A stretch of DNA of 64,000 nucleotides from Mesorhizobium sp. PAMC28654 (lineage in GTDB: Bacteria; Pseudomonadota; Alphaproteobacteria; Rhizobiales; Rhizobiaceae). Made by a program: the position numbers and the translations under genes. Of the stretch, positions 38,748 through 48,082 are shown piece by piece. The stretch is from assembly GCF_020616515.1 (NCBI RefSeq), contig NZ_CP085135.1, positions 3,658,001 through 3,722,000 on the forward strand, given 5' to 3'. The notes beneath the pieces are model-generated. The model ran no database searches. It saw only the letters and a program-made list of their open reading frames with translations, and had not been told where the DNA came from. Position 1 is the first letter of the stretch; each line of letters starts with the position of its first letter.

Positions 38748-39782
38748 TGTGAGCTTTCGGGAGGTTGTCCATTCGGACCGGACCGAGGAGACTGGAGTTA
38801 CCAAGCTTCAGCATCCAACGGAGGGTCCGAATGAACATCCACAAGAATGCCCGTCTCACGCCGCTGCGTCGAGAGGAGATGGCGCTGTCGGTGATAGAAG
38901 GCGCTCTTTCCCAAGCCCATGCGGCGCGCGTCTACGGCGTGTCGGCCAAGATCGTGGCGCGTTGGGTCGAGCGTTATAAGGTCGAAGGGCGGGCCGGCAT
39001 GGTCGACCGTTCGTCGCGGCCCTCTCATATGCCACAGGCCACCGCTGCGTCGATCGCCGAGCGCATCGTGGCCTTGCGGCGGCAACGTTGGACCGGCAAG
39101 CATATTGCCATGGAAACCGGCGTCTCGCCCGCCACCGTCAGCCGGGCTCTCAAGCGTGCCGGACTGTCGCGGTTGAGCGATATCGAGCCAGCCGAACCGG
39201 TCCGACGCTACGAGCGCGAGCATCCAGGCGAGATGATCCACATCGACATCAAGAAGCTCGGTCGTTTCGAGCGCGTTGGTCACCGCATCACCGGCAACCG
39301 AAAAGGACAATCCAACAGCCGCGGCATCGGCTGGGAGTTCGTCCATGTCTGCATCGATGACGCCTCGCGGGTGGCCTTCTCACAGATATTGCCTGACGAG
39401 AAGAAGGAGAGCGCCATCGCCTTCCTCAAGGCGGCTGTCGCCTTCTATGCCAGCCTCGGCATCACCGTCGAGCGCGTCATGACCGATAATGGCTCTTGCT
39501 ACAGGTCGAAGGCCTTCGCCAGAGCCTGCCGCAAGCTCGGGCTCAAGCACGTGCGCACAAAGCCATAAACGCCAAAAACCAACGGCAAGGCCGAACGCTT
39601 CATTCAGACCGCCCTGCGGGAGTGGGCTTATGCCGTCGCCTATCCGACCTCAGATAGCCGTGCAGCCGAGCTTCCAGTCTGGCTTCACAGATACAATTGG
39701 CATCGTCCGCACGGCAGCCTAAAGACACTAACACCAATCAGCCGCCTCGGCTGGACCGAGGACAACCTGTTGAGGCTCCACA
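38748..39782 (+). mobile_element. IS481-family insertion sequence (1035 bp)
   Basis: The ends TGTGAGC (38748) and GCTCCACA (to 39782) are imperfect inverted repeats. Similarity continues inwards: AGGTTGTCC lies about 14 bp inside both ends, followed by TCGG.CC and CCGAGG blocks. The element is flanked by 6-bp direct repeats GCTAGT (38742-38747 and 39783-39788), a target duplication of the size usual for IS481. It lands exactly on the stop codon of the upstream permease gene and leaves that gene intact. It carries one transposase gene. Confidence 0.88.
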
Positions 39783-39787
39783 GCTAG
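38831..39787 (+). pseudogene. IS481-family transposase, interrupted by an in-frame TAA
   Basis: The frame has 318 sense codons if read through and encodes an N-terminal HTH domain and a DDE integrase core: Asp in MIHIDIKKLG, Asp in VMTDNGSCY, and Glu in TNGKAERFIQ. A TAA at 39566-39568 (codon 246) replaces the Tyr expected in KPYTPKTNGKAERF. The truncated 245-aa product lacks the catalytic Glu and should be inactive. The full-length frame ends DNLLRLHS and uses the TAG of the right target duplication as its stop. Confidence 0.88.
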
Positions 39788-39898
39788 TCGACCTCCTCTC
39801 TGGCGCGGATCATTCGGCACGCAACTGTGATTAGTGGTCGGCGGGAGTGCGCCTCACTGTAAGCGTCACGGCTTTTCGCGGAAGAGGGTGGTTCGGCG

Positions 39899-40762
39899 AT
39901 GCAGGCGAAACATCTTGTCGCTCTCGCAGGCCTGTTCGCCCTTTGGATGGCGAAGCCGGTCATGGCCGCTGACCAGGCACCTGATCGCGTCAGCATTCCG
40001 GCCGACGGCAAGGACGAGCCGGCGACGCTGGATGCAATGATGTTCAAGCCGCAAGGGCAAGGGCCGTTCTCGGCAATCGTGGCCATGCATGGCTGCAGCG
40101 GCCTGTGGAGCAGCAAGAACGGGACGGAACTCAGTCCGCGCCATGCCGATTGGGGCCAACGCCTGTCCACTCTCGGTTATGTCGTGATCTTTCCTGACAG
40201 CTACGGTTCGCGCGACCTTGGACCGCAGTGCAAGAACGGCGACCGGGAGGTCGAGCCGTATCGTGAGCGGGTGGAGGATGCCAACGCCGCTCGCCGCTAT
40301 CTGCAGACCCTGCCCTATGTGAATTCAGCCGCCATTGCCTTGCTTGGCTGGTCGAACGGTGGCTCGACCGTCCTGTACACGGTCCGGCCGAGGGACACGC
40401 CGAAGCCGGATTCCCCGGACTTTCGCGCGGCAGTCGCTTTCTATCCGGGTTGCAGCGCCCTGACCGACAAGAGCGATTGGGCGACACGTGTGCCGCTTCT
40501 CATTGTGATGGGCGACGCCGACGACTGGACTCCGGCCAAGCCGTGCAAAACGCTGGCCGCCGCCAACCCCGATGGCGTGAGGCTCATCCTCTATCCCGGC
40601 GCCTATCATGATTTCGACAATGAGGCGCAGGCGCTTCACGAACTCCACGGGCTGGCCTTCACGGCCAATGGCCACGGTGTTGCGCATGCCGGCCTGAATC
40701 CGGCCGCCCGTGCGGCGGCACTCAAGGACGTGCCCGATTTCCTGGCCGTGCTGAAGCAGTAG
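39899..40762 (+). CDS. Dienelactone hydrolase family protein, exported
   Basis: This 287-aa alpha/beta hydrolase has a signal peptide (LVALAGLFALWMAKPVMA, cleavage near residue 23). The active-site pieces are the Ser nucleophile in GWSNGGST, Asp in GDADDWTPAKP and His in PGAYHDFDNE. True dienelactone hydrolase has Cys as nucleophile, so this is a serine-type member of the same fold, probably a periplasmic esterase. The substrate is unknown. It lies just after the IS and is unrelated to the transporter genes before it. Confidence 0.85.
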   Translation: MQAKHLVALAGLFALWMAKPVMAADQAPDRVSIPADGKDEPATLDAMMFKPQGQGPFSAIVAMHGCSGLWSSKNGTELSPRHADWGQRLSTLGYVVIFPDSYGSRDLGPQCKNGDREVEPYRERVEDANAARRYLQTLPYVNSAAIALLGWSNGGSTVLYTVRPRDTPKPDSPDFRAAVAFYPGCSALTDKSDWATRVPLLIVMGDADDWTPAKPCKTLAAANPDGVRLILYPGAYHDFDNEAQALHELHGLAFTANGHGVAHAGLNPAARAAALKDVPDFLAVLKQ

Positions 40763-40778
40763 GCGGCGACCGTCGGGT

Positions 40779-42182
40779 TCAGCGACCAAAGGCGAGCGGC
40801 GGCGCCAGGCGGTCACGCCGCAGCCAGCGCGCCAGGAGCAGCGCCGCCACCACGGCCAGCCCGAGCGACAGCCCCATCCAGATGCCGACGCCGTGCAGGC
40901 CGAAATGGAAGGCCAGCACCACGCCAAGCGGCAGGCCGACGCCCCAATAGCCGATGGCCGCGTAGATCATCGGCACCTTGGTGTCGTGCAGGCCCCTGAG
41001 CATGCCGGCGGCAACCGCCTGCGCGCCATCGAAGATCTGGAACAGCGCGGCAAAGACCAGGAACGATACGGCAAGCCCGATCACCCTTGCGTTGGCCGGA
41101 TCGCCAAGGTCGATGAAGGCACCAATCAGCAGATGCGGCCACAGGATCATCACCAGCCCCATCAGCGCCATGAACGAGACGCCAATGACGTACGAGGTCC
41201 AACCGGCGCGCGAAACACCAGCCGGATTGCCGGCGCCATGGGCAAGCCCGACGCGCACCGTCACCGCCTGGTTGAGGCCGAGCGGCACCATGAAGGTGAC
41301 CGAGGCGATCTGGATGGCGATGGCGTGCGCGGCAAGCGAGTCGGCGTCGATCAGCCCCATGAGCAGGGCGGCCGCGTTGAAGATCGTCACCTCGAAGGCG
41401 AGAAGGCCGGCGATCGGCAGGCCGAGCCGCAGCAATCCCTTGAAGCGCGGCCAGTCGGAGCGCCAGAAGCGGCCGAAGAGATGATACCGGCGGAATTTCG
41501 GTTCCAGCATCACCACGGCGACCATGCCGACGAACATCAGCGCGCTGGACAACGAGGTGGCGAGACCGGACCCGGCGATGCCCATGGCGGTGACGCCGAG
41601 ATTGCCGAACATGAACACCCAGTTGAAGAAGACGTTGCAGGCGACGGCGACGAAGACGATGACCAGCGCCCAGCCCGGCCGCTCCAGCGCCGAGATGAAG
41701 GAGCGCAGGATGATGTAGCCGTAGAAGGGCAGCACCGCCCATTGGAGCCAGCGCAGATAGATGCCGGCCTGATGCGCCAGTGCCGGCTCCTGGCCCATGG
41801 CCAGCAGAATTGCCTCGCCGTGCCAAAGCACGAGCCAGATCGGAATGCAGATGAGGATCGCCAGCCACAGGCCCTGGCGCACGGTGCGGCGCAGGTCGCG
41901 TACCGAGTGCCTCCTGCGGCCAAGCTCGGTGGCGATCATAGGCGAGGTCGCCAGCATCAGGCCGAGCCCGAAGATCAGCGGCATGAAATAGAGGTTGGCG
42001 CCGAGCGCGCCGCTGGCCAGCGTATCGGCCCCGAGACGCCCCATCATCATGACGTCGGTCGCGGTCATCGCTGTCTGGCCGAGGTTGGTCAGCACCATCG
42101 GCCAGGCGAGCGCCAGCGTCGCCTTGATTTCCTGACGCCAAAGGTTTTCCGGCGCGCGCGCGCCGGTTTCGATCGCAGACAT
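40779..42182 (-). CDS. MATE family efflux transporter
   Basis: This 467-aa protein has 12 membrane helices in two homologous halves and belongs to the NorM-like branch ([29 protein letters not shown] near the N-terminus, and a second-half [14 protein letters not shown] segment). It exports cationic drugs or metabolites using Na+ or H+. I chose the ATG at 42182 ([15 protein letters not shown]) over one at 42215. It is convergent with the hydrolase gene. The actual substrate is not predictable. Confidence 0.9.
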   Translation of the reverse strand: MSAIETGARAPENLWRQEIKATLALAWPMVLTNLGQTAMTATDVMMMGRLGADTLASGALGANLYFMPLIFGLGLMLATSPMIATELGRRRHSVRDLRRTVRQGLWLAILICIPIWLVLWHGEAILLAMGQEPALAHQAGIYLRWLQWAVLPFYGYIILRSFISALERPGWALVIVFVAVACNVFFNWVFMFGNLGVTAMGIAGSGLATSLSSALMFVGMVAVVMLEPKFRRYHLFGRFWRSDWPRFKGLLRLGLPIAGLLAFEVTIFNAAALLMGLIDADSLAAHAIAIQIASVTFMVPLGLNQAVTVRVGLAHGAGNPAGVSRAGWTSYVIGVSFMALMGLVMILWPHLLIGAFIDLGDPANARVIGLAVSFLVFAALFQIFDGAQAVAAGMLRGLHDTKVPMIYAAIGYWGVGLPLGVVLAFHFGLHGVGIWMGLSLGLAVVAALLLARWLRRDRLAPPLAFGR

Positions 42183-42485
42183 TTTCCGCTCTTTCCGAGT
42201 GCGGCGCGTCGGCATCGAGCCGGAAGCCGCATTTCAAACGGCAAAACCTTCGGTTTCGCGGCGTTTGCGTCAGCTTTTGGACGAAACGCGACATGAAGGC
42301 AAGAGAGGACGGACAATGAGCCGTTGAGCCAGACGACGAAGCCCGCAGGACAGATGTCAACTCCGCACGGCTCTGTTAGCCGCGGCGTGCAGGCTGGCCG
42401 CGGTGGCCGGCGTTGAGAAACGCCGCGCCGCACCATTCGCCTCGGCGCGACGCGACGCGACGCTGTCACCCAAGGTGGCTTCCGT
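42183..42485. other. Intergenic stretch without a recognised gene
   Basis: This 303-bp GC-rich region lies between the MATE start and the end of the polysaccharide-modifying gene. I see no convincing ribosome-binding site with an open frame, no RNA gene and no long inverted repeat, only short local palindromes. Confidence 0.5.
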
Positions 42486-45287
42486 CTAGACTTCTTCCGT
42501 CGGAAGAAGCGGTTTGCGACCGCCCAATATGTACGCAATGGATTCGAGGATGATGCCATTTGTGTTCACATCGGTCACCTGGATAAGCTTGCCGGTCCGC
42601 TCGGATACGCCTGATGAAAAACCCATTCCAGGCATCTTGGCCCGATCCCTCACAAAGGCGACAAGCTTCCGCGAATAGTCGCCTGGCCGCGTGGCGTGCC
42701 AGAGATAGGCCGCCTTCGTGCTGACCAGACGAAGCGAATCCGCCTGCTTTGCCGTCTCATCCGGGGCAGACGTCTTCAACGTGTCGACAGCGAAATCGCC
42801 GCCGTCGTCCGTCAGTTGGTATCCCTGATAGGTGAAGTAGGGAGGACCAGCCATCGCCGATTCCGAAACGCAGGTGAGAATGCCTGTTTCACGGTATCGC
42901 TTCATCTGGGCTGCGTAGAGGATGTCTGCCATGAGGCGGCCGTGCGGCGACCCTCCCAGTTCAATTTCCTCGGTTACGTGCGGTTCGGTGGCAATCCGGC
43001 CTCGCCGCTGAATTTCCGCCAGAGCGGCGGTCGCGTCATCCATGCTGCGATCGGGATCGCCGGTGTCAAAGACCGGCTTGATCCACTGGCCCCAAAGACT
43101 ATAGCCGCGACCTGCATAGCCGGCGTAACTGTTTGCATGCACGGACGAGATCTTGCCGTTCTCGCTCACAATATGCATTTCGCCGTCCTTGAGGACCGGC
43201 CCGAACGACCAGCTGGAAACGAGCTTGAAGACGGGGAAGGCGCCAGCCGTATGCTGATCGAGAATTTTGAGCGTGATCAAAAGACGTCCGGTATCGGCGC
43301 TGTCGAAACCTTCGCGCTCGCCACCCTTCGCGGTCAACGCACGCTCGGTATGGGGCAGGTTTCCTCCAGCATACTGGAAGCTTGTCTGGCCCAGGAATTC
43401 AAGGATGCGACTGATAGTCGTCTCGAACTCGCGTTGATCGATGATGCCCATTTGCTGGGCGGACAGAGTGGCAAGAACGTGTGTTCCCACGTCCCACATC
43501 GTCGTGAACGGGTAGCCCGCCTGCTTGCCGAATTCCATCCATGACGTCGCCGGCACGATGCCGTTGAAGTTCCTGGCCCCCCAGTCGAAATAGCTCCACG
43601 CGAGCTCGGCGTCGGCCTTGAGGATGCCATCGTCCAGCTGATCGGGCTTCTTCCAATCGCGCACCGCCACGTCGGCGCGCGCGCCCTGGATGCGTTCGAC
43701 GTCCGGCATGCTAGGCGTGACGGCGCGGTAGTACTCGTCGAAGTTCACCAGCCTGGTGCCGCGCTGGGCGGACAATTCGGCGAGCGTCTCGAGTATGACC
43801 GCCTTCTTCTTGGGCGAATTGGCGGTATCGGGATGGATGCAGAAAACAGCATCGTTGTCGGTTCCGAAATAGCTGAAGACCTCGTCCTTCGAGAAGTAGG
43901 GGATATCTCCGCTCCAGGCCTTCTCGAATTTCATCGTGTTCGAGACGTGGAGGATGCCCCGGCTGTCCAAACCATTGAACCAGCGCAGGTCGCCTTTCTC
44001 GGCGCTGAAGACAGGCGTTCCGGTGGCCGCCAAGGCATCGAGCGTATTGTCATCGAATGCGTCATTGGGCGGGATGTAGGACGTGGGAGCCCTGCCGGTC
44101 GAGCGATAGATCTCGCTGATGCCGCCCCGGATCAGGTCCAGATCCTTCCGGGTCGAATTGCCGAGAAGCTCCGAGGGCGTGTGGTTCCAGCCATGGGCTG
44201 CAATATCGAAGCGTTTATCGACTGACATGGCTTGCAGGTATGTCTTGGCTGGCTTGTCCGTCGAAAGCAGGAAAGACAGTGGCGCGGGGATGATGGCATC
44301 CGTAACGGGGTAGCCGGCCGCGATAAGATGGCGCACAAACGCCATGTGGCTTGGATCCGTGTCGGGATCCACCCTGAGATCATCGACGCGGACGACGATG
44401 AGCCGGCTTAAATCCCGGCTTTGCCTATAGAGCAGTTGTGGAAGAATGCCTCGGACCCCGCCACCAGTGGATGCGGCAAGCACGGTTTGGGCGACCTCGG
44501 CCGCGTAGCTGGCGGCATCGCTGTCGCTCAGGCCCGCCAGCGCCGCTACCGGAAGGTCGACAATGATGGGATCGCCGCCGGCGCTCAGTTTGGCGATGTT
44601 GGCGGCCAGCGCAGGCGCACTGATCGGTTGACTGCCTGAGGTCCGCCGACCCGTGGAACTGAGCGGGGACGCGAAAATGTTCACCAGGCCCGTATCGGTC
44701 GACCAATAGCCGCCGTCCGGTTGCAGGCCAACCGGATCCTCTATCCCGGCATGAAGTCGAATGACCGACCGAAATCCCGCCATCCGCATTGACGCGGCGT
44801 CTTGGGCCGCACGCAATGGCGAATTGGTGGTCAAGGTCAAAGCCGTGAGCACGGCTTTCGACTGATACCTCTGGTACTCGTTGATCAGGTAGGAAAACGC
44901 CGCCTGGATTTCACTTGCCTGGCGCGCTTGCAGATAGGGAACGTCCGACTGGATGAGGTCGGTATGGGCGCCGAATTCGATACCGTCCGGATTGAGCCGA
45001 ACCGCCTGGCGAAGCCAGAGAGCCAGACCGGAATTGTAATCTAGCATTTTCCCGGCGGCATCGATGGGCGAGACCGTTACGATGATCGGCACCTTGCGTG
45101 TCAGGAACGCGTCGGTGACGGCGGCAAGCCTGGCCGGCGTTGTGTGTGCGTCCACGCCACTGATCGTGACGACCAGCGGGTTGGGCAGTTTCTCATTGGC
45201 AGCTGCCCATGAGACGCCTTTGCCGGCCGATGCCAGCAGCGGTACGGTCAGGCCACCAAGAAGAACGGAGCGGCGGGTTATGTTCAT
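42486..45287 (-). CDS. Exported two-domain protein: deacetylase-like plus DUF3131 (glucoamylase-like)
   Basis: This 933-aa protein has a Tat-type leader (MNITRRSVLLGGLTVPLLAS). Residues about 35-260 look like a degenerate polysaccharide deacetylase barrel. Residues about 290-520 form a second one with RVDDLRVD and AHGWNH, where the Asp-Asp and HxxxH metal motifs are present. Residues about 560-915 match DUF3131 (DAELAWSYFDWGARNFNG..PATSWMEFGKQAGYPFTTMWDVGT), an alpha/alpha-barrel related to glycoside hydrolases. It probably deacetylates and cleaves the polymer made by the coupled GT2. Its start overlaps the GT2 stop (ATGA). The pairing of domains is unusual. Confidence 0.75.
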   Translation of the reverse strand: MNITRRSVLLGGLTVPLLASAGKGVSWAAANEKLPNPLVVTISGVDAHTTPARLAAVTDAFLTRKVPIIVTVSPIDAAGKMLDYNSGLALWLRQAVRLNPDGIEFGAHTDLIQSDVPYLQARQASEIQAAFSYLINEYQRYQSKAVLTALTLTTNSPLRAAQDAASMRMAGFRSVIRLHAGIEDPVGLQPDGGYWSTDTGLVNIFASPLSSTGRRTSGSQPISAPALAANIAKLSAGGDPIIVDLPVAALAGLSDSDAASYAAEVAQTVLAASTGGGVRGILPQLLYRQSRDLSRLIVVRVDDLRVDPDTDPSHMAFVRHLIAAGYPVTDAIIPAPLSFLLSTDKPAKTYLQAMSVDKRFDIAAHGWNHTPSELLGNSTRKDLDLIRGGISEIYRSTGRAPTSYIPPNDAFDDNTLDALAATGTPVFSAEKGDLRWFNGLDSRGILHVSNTMKFEKAWSGDIPYFSKDEVFSYFGTDNDAVFCIHPDTANSPKKKAVILETLAELSAQRGTRLVNFDEYYRAVTPSMPDVERIQGARADVAVRDWKKPDQLDDGILKADAELAWSYFDWGARNFNGIVPATSWMEFGKQAGYPFTTMWDVGTHVLATLSAQQMGIIDQREFETTISRILEFLGQTSFQYAGGNLPHTERALTAKGGEREGFDSADTGRLLITLKILDQHTAGAFPVFKLVSSWSFGPVLKDGEMHIVSENGKISSVHANSYAGYAGRGYSLWGQWIKPVFDTGDPDRSMDDATAALAEIQRRGRIATEPHVTEEIELGGSPHGRLMADILYAAQMKRYRETGILTCVSESAMAGPPYFTYQGYQLTDDGGDFAVDTLKTSAPDETAKQADSLRLVSTKAAYLWHATRPGDYSRKLVAFVRDRAKMPGMGFSSGVSERTGKLIQVTDVNTNGIILESIAYILGGRKPLLPTEEV

Positions 45288-46564
45288 GCTTGCCTCCCAT
45301 TGGGAACGGAAACGGCGTAGCGTTGCGGACTGATCCAGCGGCCGTCTGATTTCGCTGAAAACGATTTGACCAAGGCGCGCAGGAAAAGCGCGGCATCGAG
45401 AAGCCGGATTGCCGGGAACGCGAGGCCATAGACGAGCAGGATAGGCCTGCGTTCTATCACCACGACAATGACGGTGAGCGCGTAGTCCACGGCGAGGAAC
45501 AGAGCCAAGAGCTCAAGCGGCGAGACCGGCCTTACCGCCAGGTCCCCAAGCGACATCGCCGGGACCTCGATACCGGTGGCAAGGTAGGCGACCGCGGCAA
45601 TGGGAAGGCTCAGGGCGAAGATGGATATTATCAGAAGTTCGGCCAGCAGCCCGGCAAGGGAAAACCAGAAGCGGCTGGGCCAGAAGCCGTGGCGCCGCAC
45701 GGTCTGCCAGAAACCGAGATACCAGCGTTGAACCTGCTTGCGGTAGTCGCCGAGCGTGAAAGGATCTTCCGACGAGCACCGCGCCCTGGGCGAATAGGCA
45801 ACACGACCCAGCTGCTTGTGCTGGACTTCGAATGTCATGTTGAAATCCTCGATGACGAGCCCTGGCGCGGTGATGTCGATCTGGCGTAGCGCGCTTGTGC
45901 GGTAGATGCTGGCGAAGCCGGGGGCGATGTAGCTCACGCTTGTCCATTTCCAGGATTGGCCGTACTGGAAGGCCGTCTGCAGGATCCGGTAGAGACGCGT
46001 CCTGTAAGCAGCGAAGAGCATGTCGAGAGTGGGCCAGCGCTGGTCGCGCCAGCGCGACAACACATGGCCTGCCACGGCCACCACCTTGGGGTCGTTGAAG
46101 AGCGGCAGTGCGTGCTCGAAATAACCTGGGTCGATCTCTGAATCCGCATCCTGTATCAGCACTGCCTTGTAGCGGTCGCACAGGCGATACTTGCGGATCA
46201 CGGTGTCGATCGCCCGCGCTTTTCCCCGGTTGGGCTGGATGTCCAGCGCCCTGCATCCGGCGGCGCGCGCGATGGCAACGGTGGCGTCGCGCGATCCATC
46301 ACTGGCGACATAGATCTGTCGTGCCGGAATGATGACCTTCAACGCGCCGATGCATTTCGGCAATGCGATTGCTTCATTGTGGGCGGGAATGACCACGGCA
46401 ACATCGGATATTCGAACCACGTCCGGACCATGACCGGCTTTGACATTCGAGCCGATCTCGCTGACGAACCGGATGACGCCGACGACGCACCAGAACGCGA
46501 TGTTGATGCCCAGCGATGCGCTGAGAACCATCATCGTGATGTTGGTGGCGGCGATCCCGGTCAT
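45284..46564 (-). CDS. Processive family 2 glycosyltransferase (polysaccharide synthase)
   Basis: This 426-aa inner-membrane GT2 has one N-terminal and about four C-terminal membrane segments around a cytosolic catalytic domain with VVIPAHNEA, the DxD motif in LIQDADSEID, the acceptor Glu-Asp (VIEDFN) and QVQRWYLGFW (Q-x-x-R-W). The last motif marks processive synthases such as cellulose, chitin, hyaluronan and poly-GlcNAc synthases. It overlaps the SDR gene upstream and the deacetylase/DUF3131 gene downstream by ATGA, so synthesis and processing are encoded together. The sugar is not determinable. Confidence 0.85.
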   Translation of the reverse strand: MTGIAATNITMMVLSASLGINIAFWCVVGVIRFVSEIGSNVKAGHGPDVVRISDVAVVIPAHNEAIALPKCIGALKVIIPARQIYVASDGSRDATVAIARAAGCRALDIQPNRGKARAIDTVIRKYRLCDRYKAVLIQDADSEIDPGYFEHALPLFNDPKVVAVAGHVLSRWRDQRWPTLDMLFAAYRTRLYRILQTAFQYGQSWKWTSVSYIAPGFASIYRTSALRQIDITAPGLVIEDFNMTFEVQHKQLGRVAYSPRARCSSEDPFTLGDYRKQVQRWYLGFWQTVRRHGFWPSRFWFSLAGLLAELLIISIFALSLPIAAVAYLATGIEVPAMSLGDLAVRPVSPLELLALFLAVDYALTVIVVVIERRPILLVYGLAFPAIRLLDAALFLRALVKSFSAKSDGRWISPQRYAVSVPNGRQA

Positions 46565-47631
46565 GGAAGCATCGTTTCCACCTGACCCAGACCGCCGGGC
46601 CGTTCCTGACAACCGACGAACCTGCGTTCGGACGATGCGGTCCTTGCCTTGGCGCGCTTTGCCTCCTGGATCGAAGCCAGCAGGTCCTGGTAGCTCTGGC
46701 GGATGCCCGTCGTGAGCGAAACCTTCTGGCGCCAGCCCAACGCCTCGATCTTGCTGGTGTCCGGCCAACGGCCACGATGATCGGCGATGAAATGTTTCTT
46801 GAAGACGACGCTGCCGGGAAGACCGGTTGCGTCCTTGATCAGGTCGAACAATTCGCGGATTGAGAGCTGGGTGCCACCCCCGATATTATAGACCTCGGCG
46901 CACTCGCCTTTCTCCATCACCGTCAGCAGGCCGTCGACGAGGTCGTCGACATGCAGGAATGTACGGGTCTGCGAGCCGTCGCCGAAGAGTGGAACAGGTT
47001 GCCCGGCGATGAGATGCGAGAGTATCTGCGGAATGACACGCTGGTCGGCGGGCGACATTCCTGGGCCGTAAGTGTTGAAAATGCGCACGATGCGGACATC
47101 GACCTTGTGCTTGCGGCCCCAGAAGCGGGTCAGCGCTTCGCCGAACCGCTTGCCCTCCTCGTAGGGACTGCGCCGGCCCACCGGGTCGACCCTTCCGACA
47201 TAGGTCTCCGGCTGCGGAAAGACTTCCGGGTCGCCATAGGCCTCCGCGGTGCTGGCAAACAGGTATTTTGCCTTTGACCGACGCGCGACCTTGAGAAGAT
47301 TGAGTGCGCCCACGGACGAGGCCATGAGCATTTCCTCACCCAGCAAGGCGATGTTGGGAACGCCGGTCGGGCAAGCCAGATTGTAGACGTGGCTGTAACG
47401 TCGCCGCTGCAATCGCGTGCAGAGGGCCGCGTCCGTGATGTCCATCTTGATGAACCTGAAATTTGGATAACGCGACAACTCATCGATATTGGCCTTCCGC
47501 CCGGTCGAAAGATTGTCGACGACATCCACGAAGGCGCCCTGATCGAGCAGGCGGAGCGTCAGATTGGTTCCCAGACACCCCGCCCCACCAGCGACAAGGC
47601 TTCTGATTTCTTCGATCTTGCACGTATCCAT
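46561..47631 (-). CDS. NDP-sugar SDR, UDP-glucuronate decarboxylase-like epimerase family
   Basis: This 356-aa extended SDR has a Rossmann motif near the start (VAGGAGCLG), a catalytic STAEAYG segment and the YxxxK pair in RSPYEEGKR. RIFNTYGPGMSPADQRVIPQ, GDGSQTRTFLHVDDLVDGL and the ACPTGVP stretch resemble UDP-xylose synthases more than GalE. It supplies an activated sugar for the coupled GT2. The ATG at 47631 follows CAGGATTG and is preferred over 47649. Classic 4-epimerase activity remains possible. Confidence 0.82.
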   Translation of the reverse strand: MDTCKIEEIRSLVAGGAGCLGTNLTLRLLDQGAFVDVVDNLSTGRKANIDELSRYPNFRFIKMDITDAALCTRLQRRRYSHVYNLACPTGVPNIALLGEEMLMASSVGALNLLKVARRSKAKYLFASTAEAYGDPEVFPQPETYVGRVDPVGRRSPYEEGKRFGEALTRFWGRKHKVDVRIVRIFNTYGPGMSPADQRVIPQILSHLIAGQPVPLFGDGSQTRTFLHVDDLVDGLLTVMEKGECAEVYNIGGGTQLSIRELFDLIKDATGLPGSVVFKKHFIADHRGRWPDTSKIEALGWRQKVSLTTGIRQSYQDLLASIQEAKRAKARTASSERRFVGCQERPGGLGQVETMLP

Positions 47632-48082
47632 ATGGCGACAATCCTGCATTGAATAGGAAGGAAAGCCGCACCCCTCAATGTGCGCTTTTGTGCATGGAAA
47701 GGGCATTTCCACAGGCAACGCAACTGATAGTTAACAACATGCTAAACAACAGTGGTTAATTACCGCGTTGTAATTGTTGAGCTTTTTCTCCCATCATTCC
47801 TTATATGAGCTATCTTGCAACAATAGTGTTCAAAAACGGGACAGGCAGCAGGCTTGACACTGCCTGTCTTCCGACGCAGCCGAAAATGCCGCAACCCTAC
47901 CTCCTGAGCCTTTTCTTGAACCGGCGCCCCGTGCGCGGAACAACTGGCACAAAGGTTGCGCTGGTCATCTCGAAAACCGTGAAACCGTGGCGCCGGGAAG
48001 GCTCGTCAAATCCCGCTGCAGCGACTCGCGGGCATCGCGTGACAGCAGCCGCAAGCGGCCGGCTGCATCAGTGGAGGCGCAA
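47632..48082. promoter_or_regulatory. Divergent AT-rich control region of the polysaccharide genes
   Basis: These 451 bp separate the two divergent polysaccharide transcripts. From 47730 to 47810 the sequence is unusually AT-rich for this genome, with repeated TTAACAACATG / TAAACAACAGTG (about 47731-47753) and GGTTAATTACC. A perfect hairpin GACAGGCAG (47840-47848) / CTGCCTGTC (47860-47868) has TTGACA in its loop. I see no convincing gene. AT-rich repeats of this kind suit MucR/Ros-type repressors, but that is a guess. Confidence 0.45.

Noticed and set aside
38742..39788. Possible deletion of an ABC ATPase gene by the IS element
   Set aside because: An exact 6-bp target duplication shows a simple insertion without adjacent deletion.
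40893..42296. 467-codon + strand frame opposite the MATE gene
   Set aside because: It is Arg/Gln/His-rich without family motifs, and the MATE transporter explains the region.
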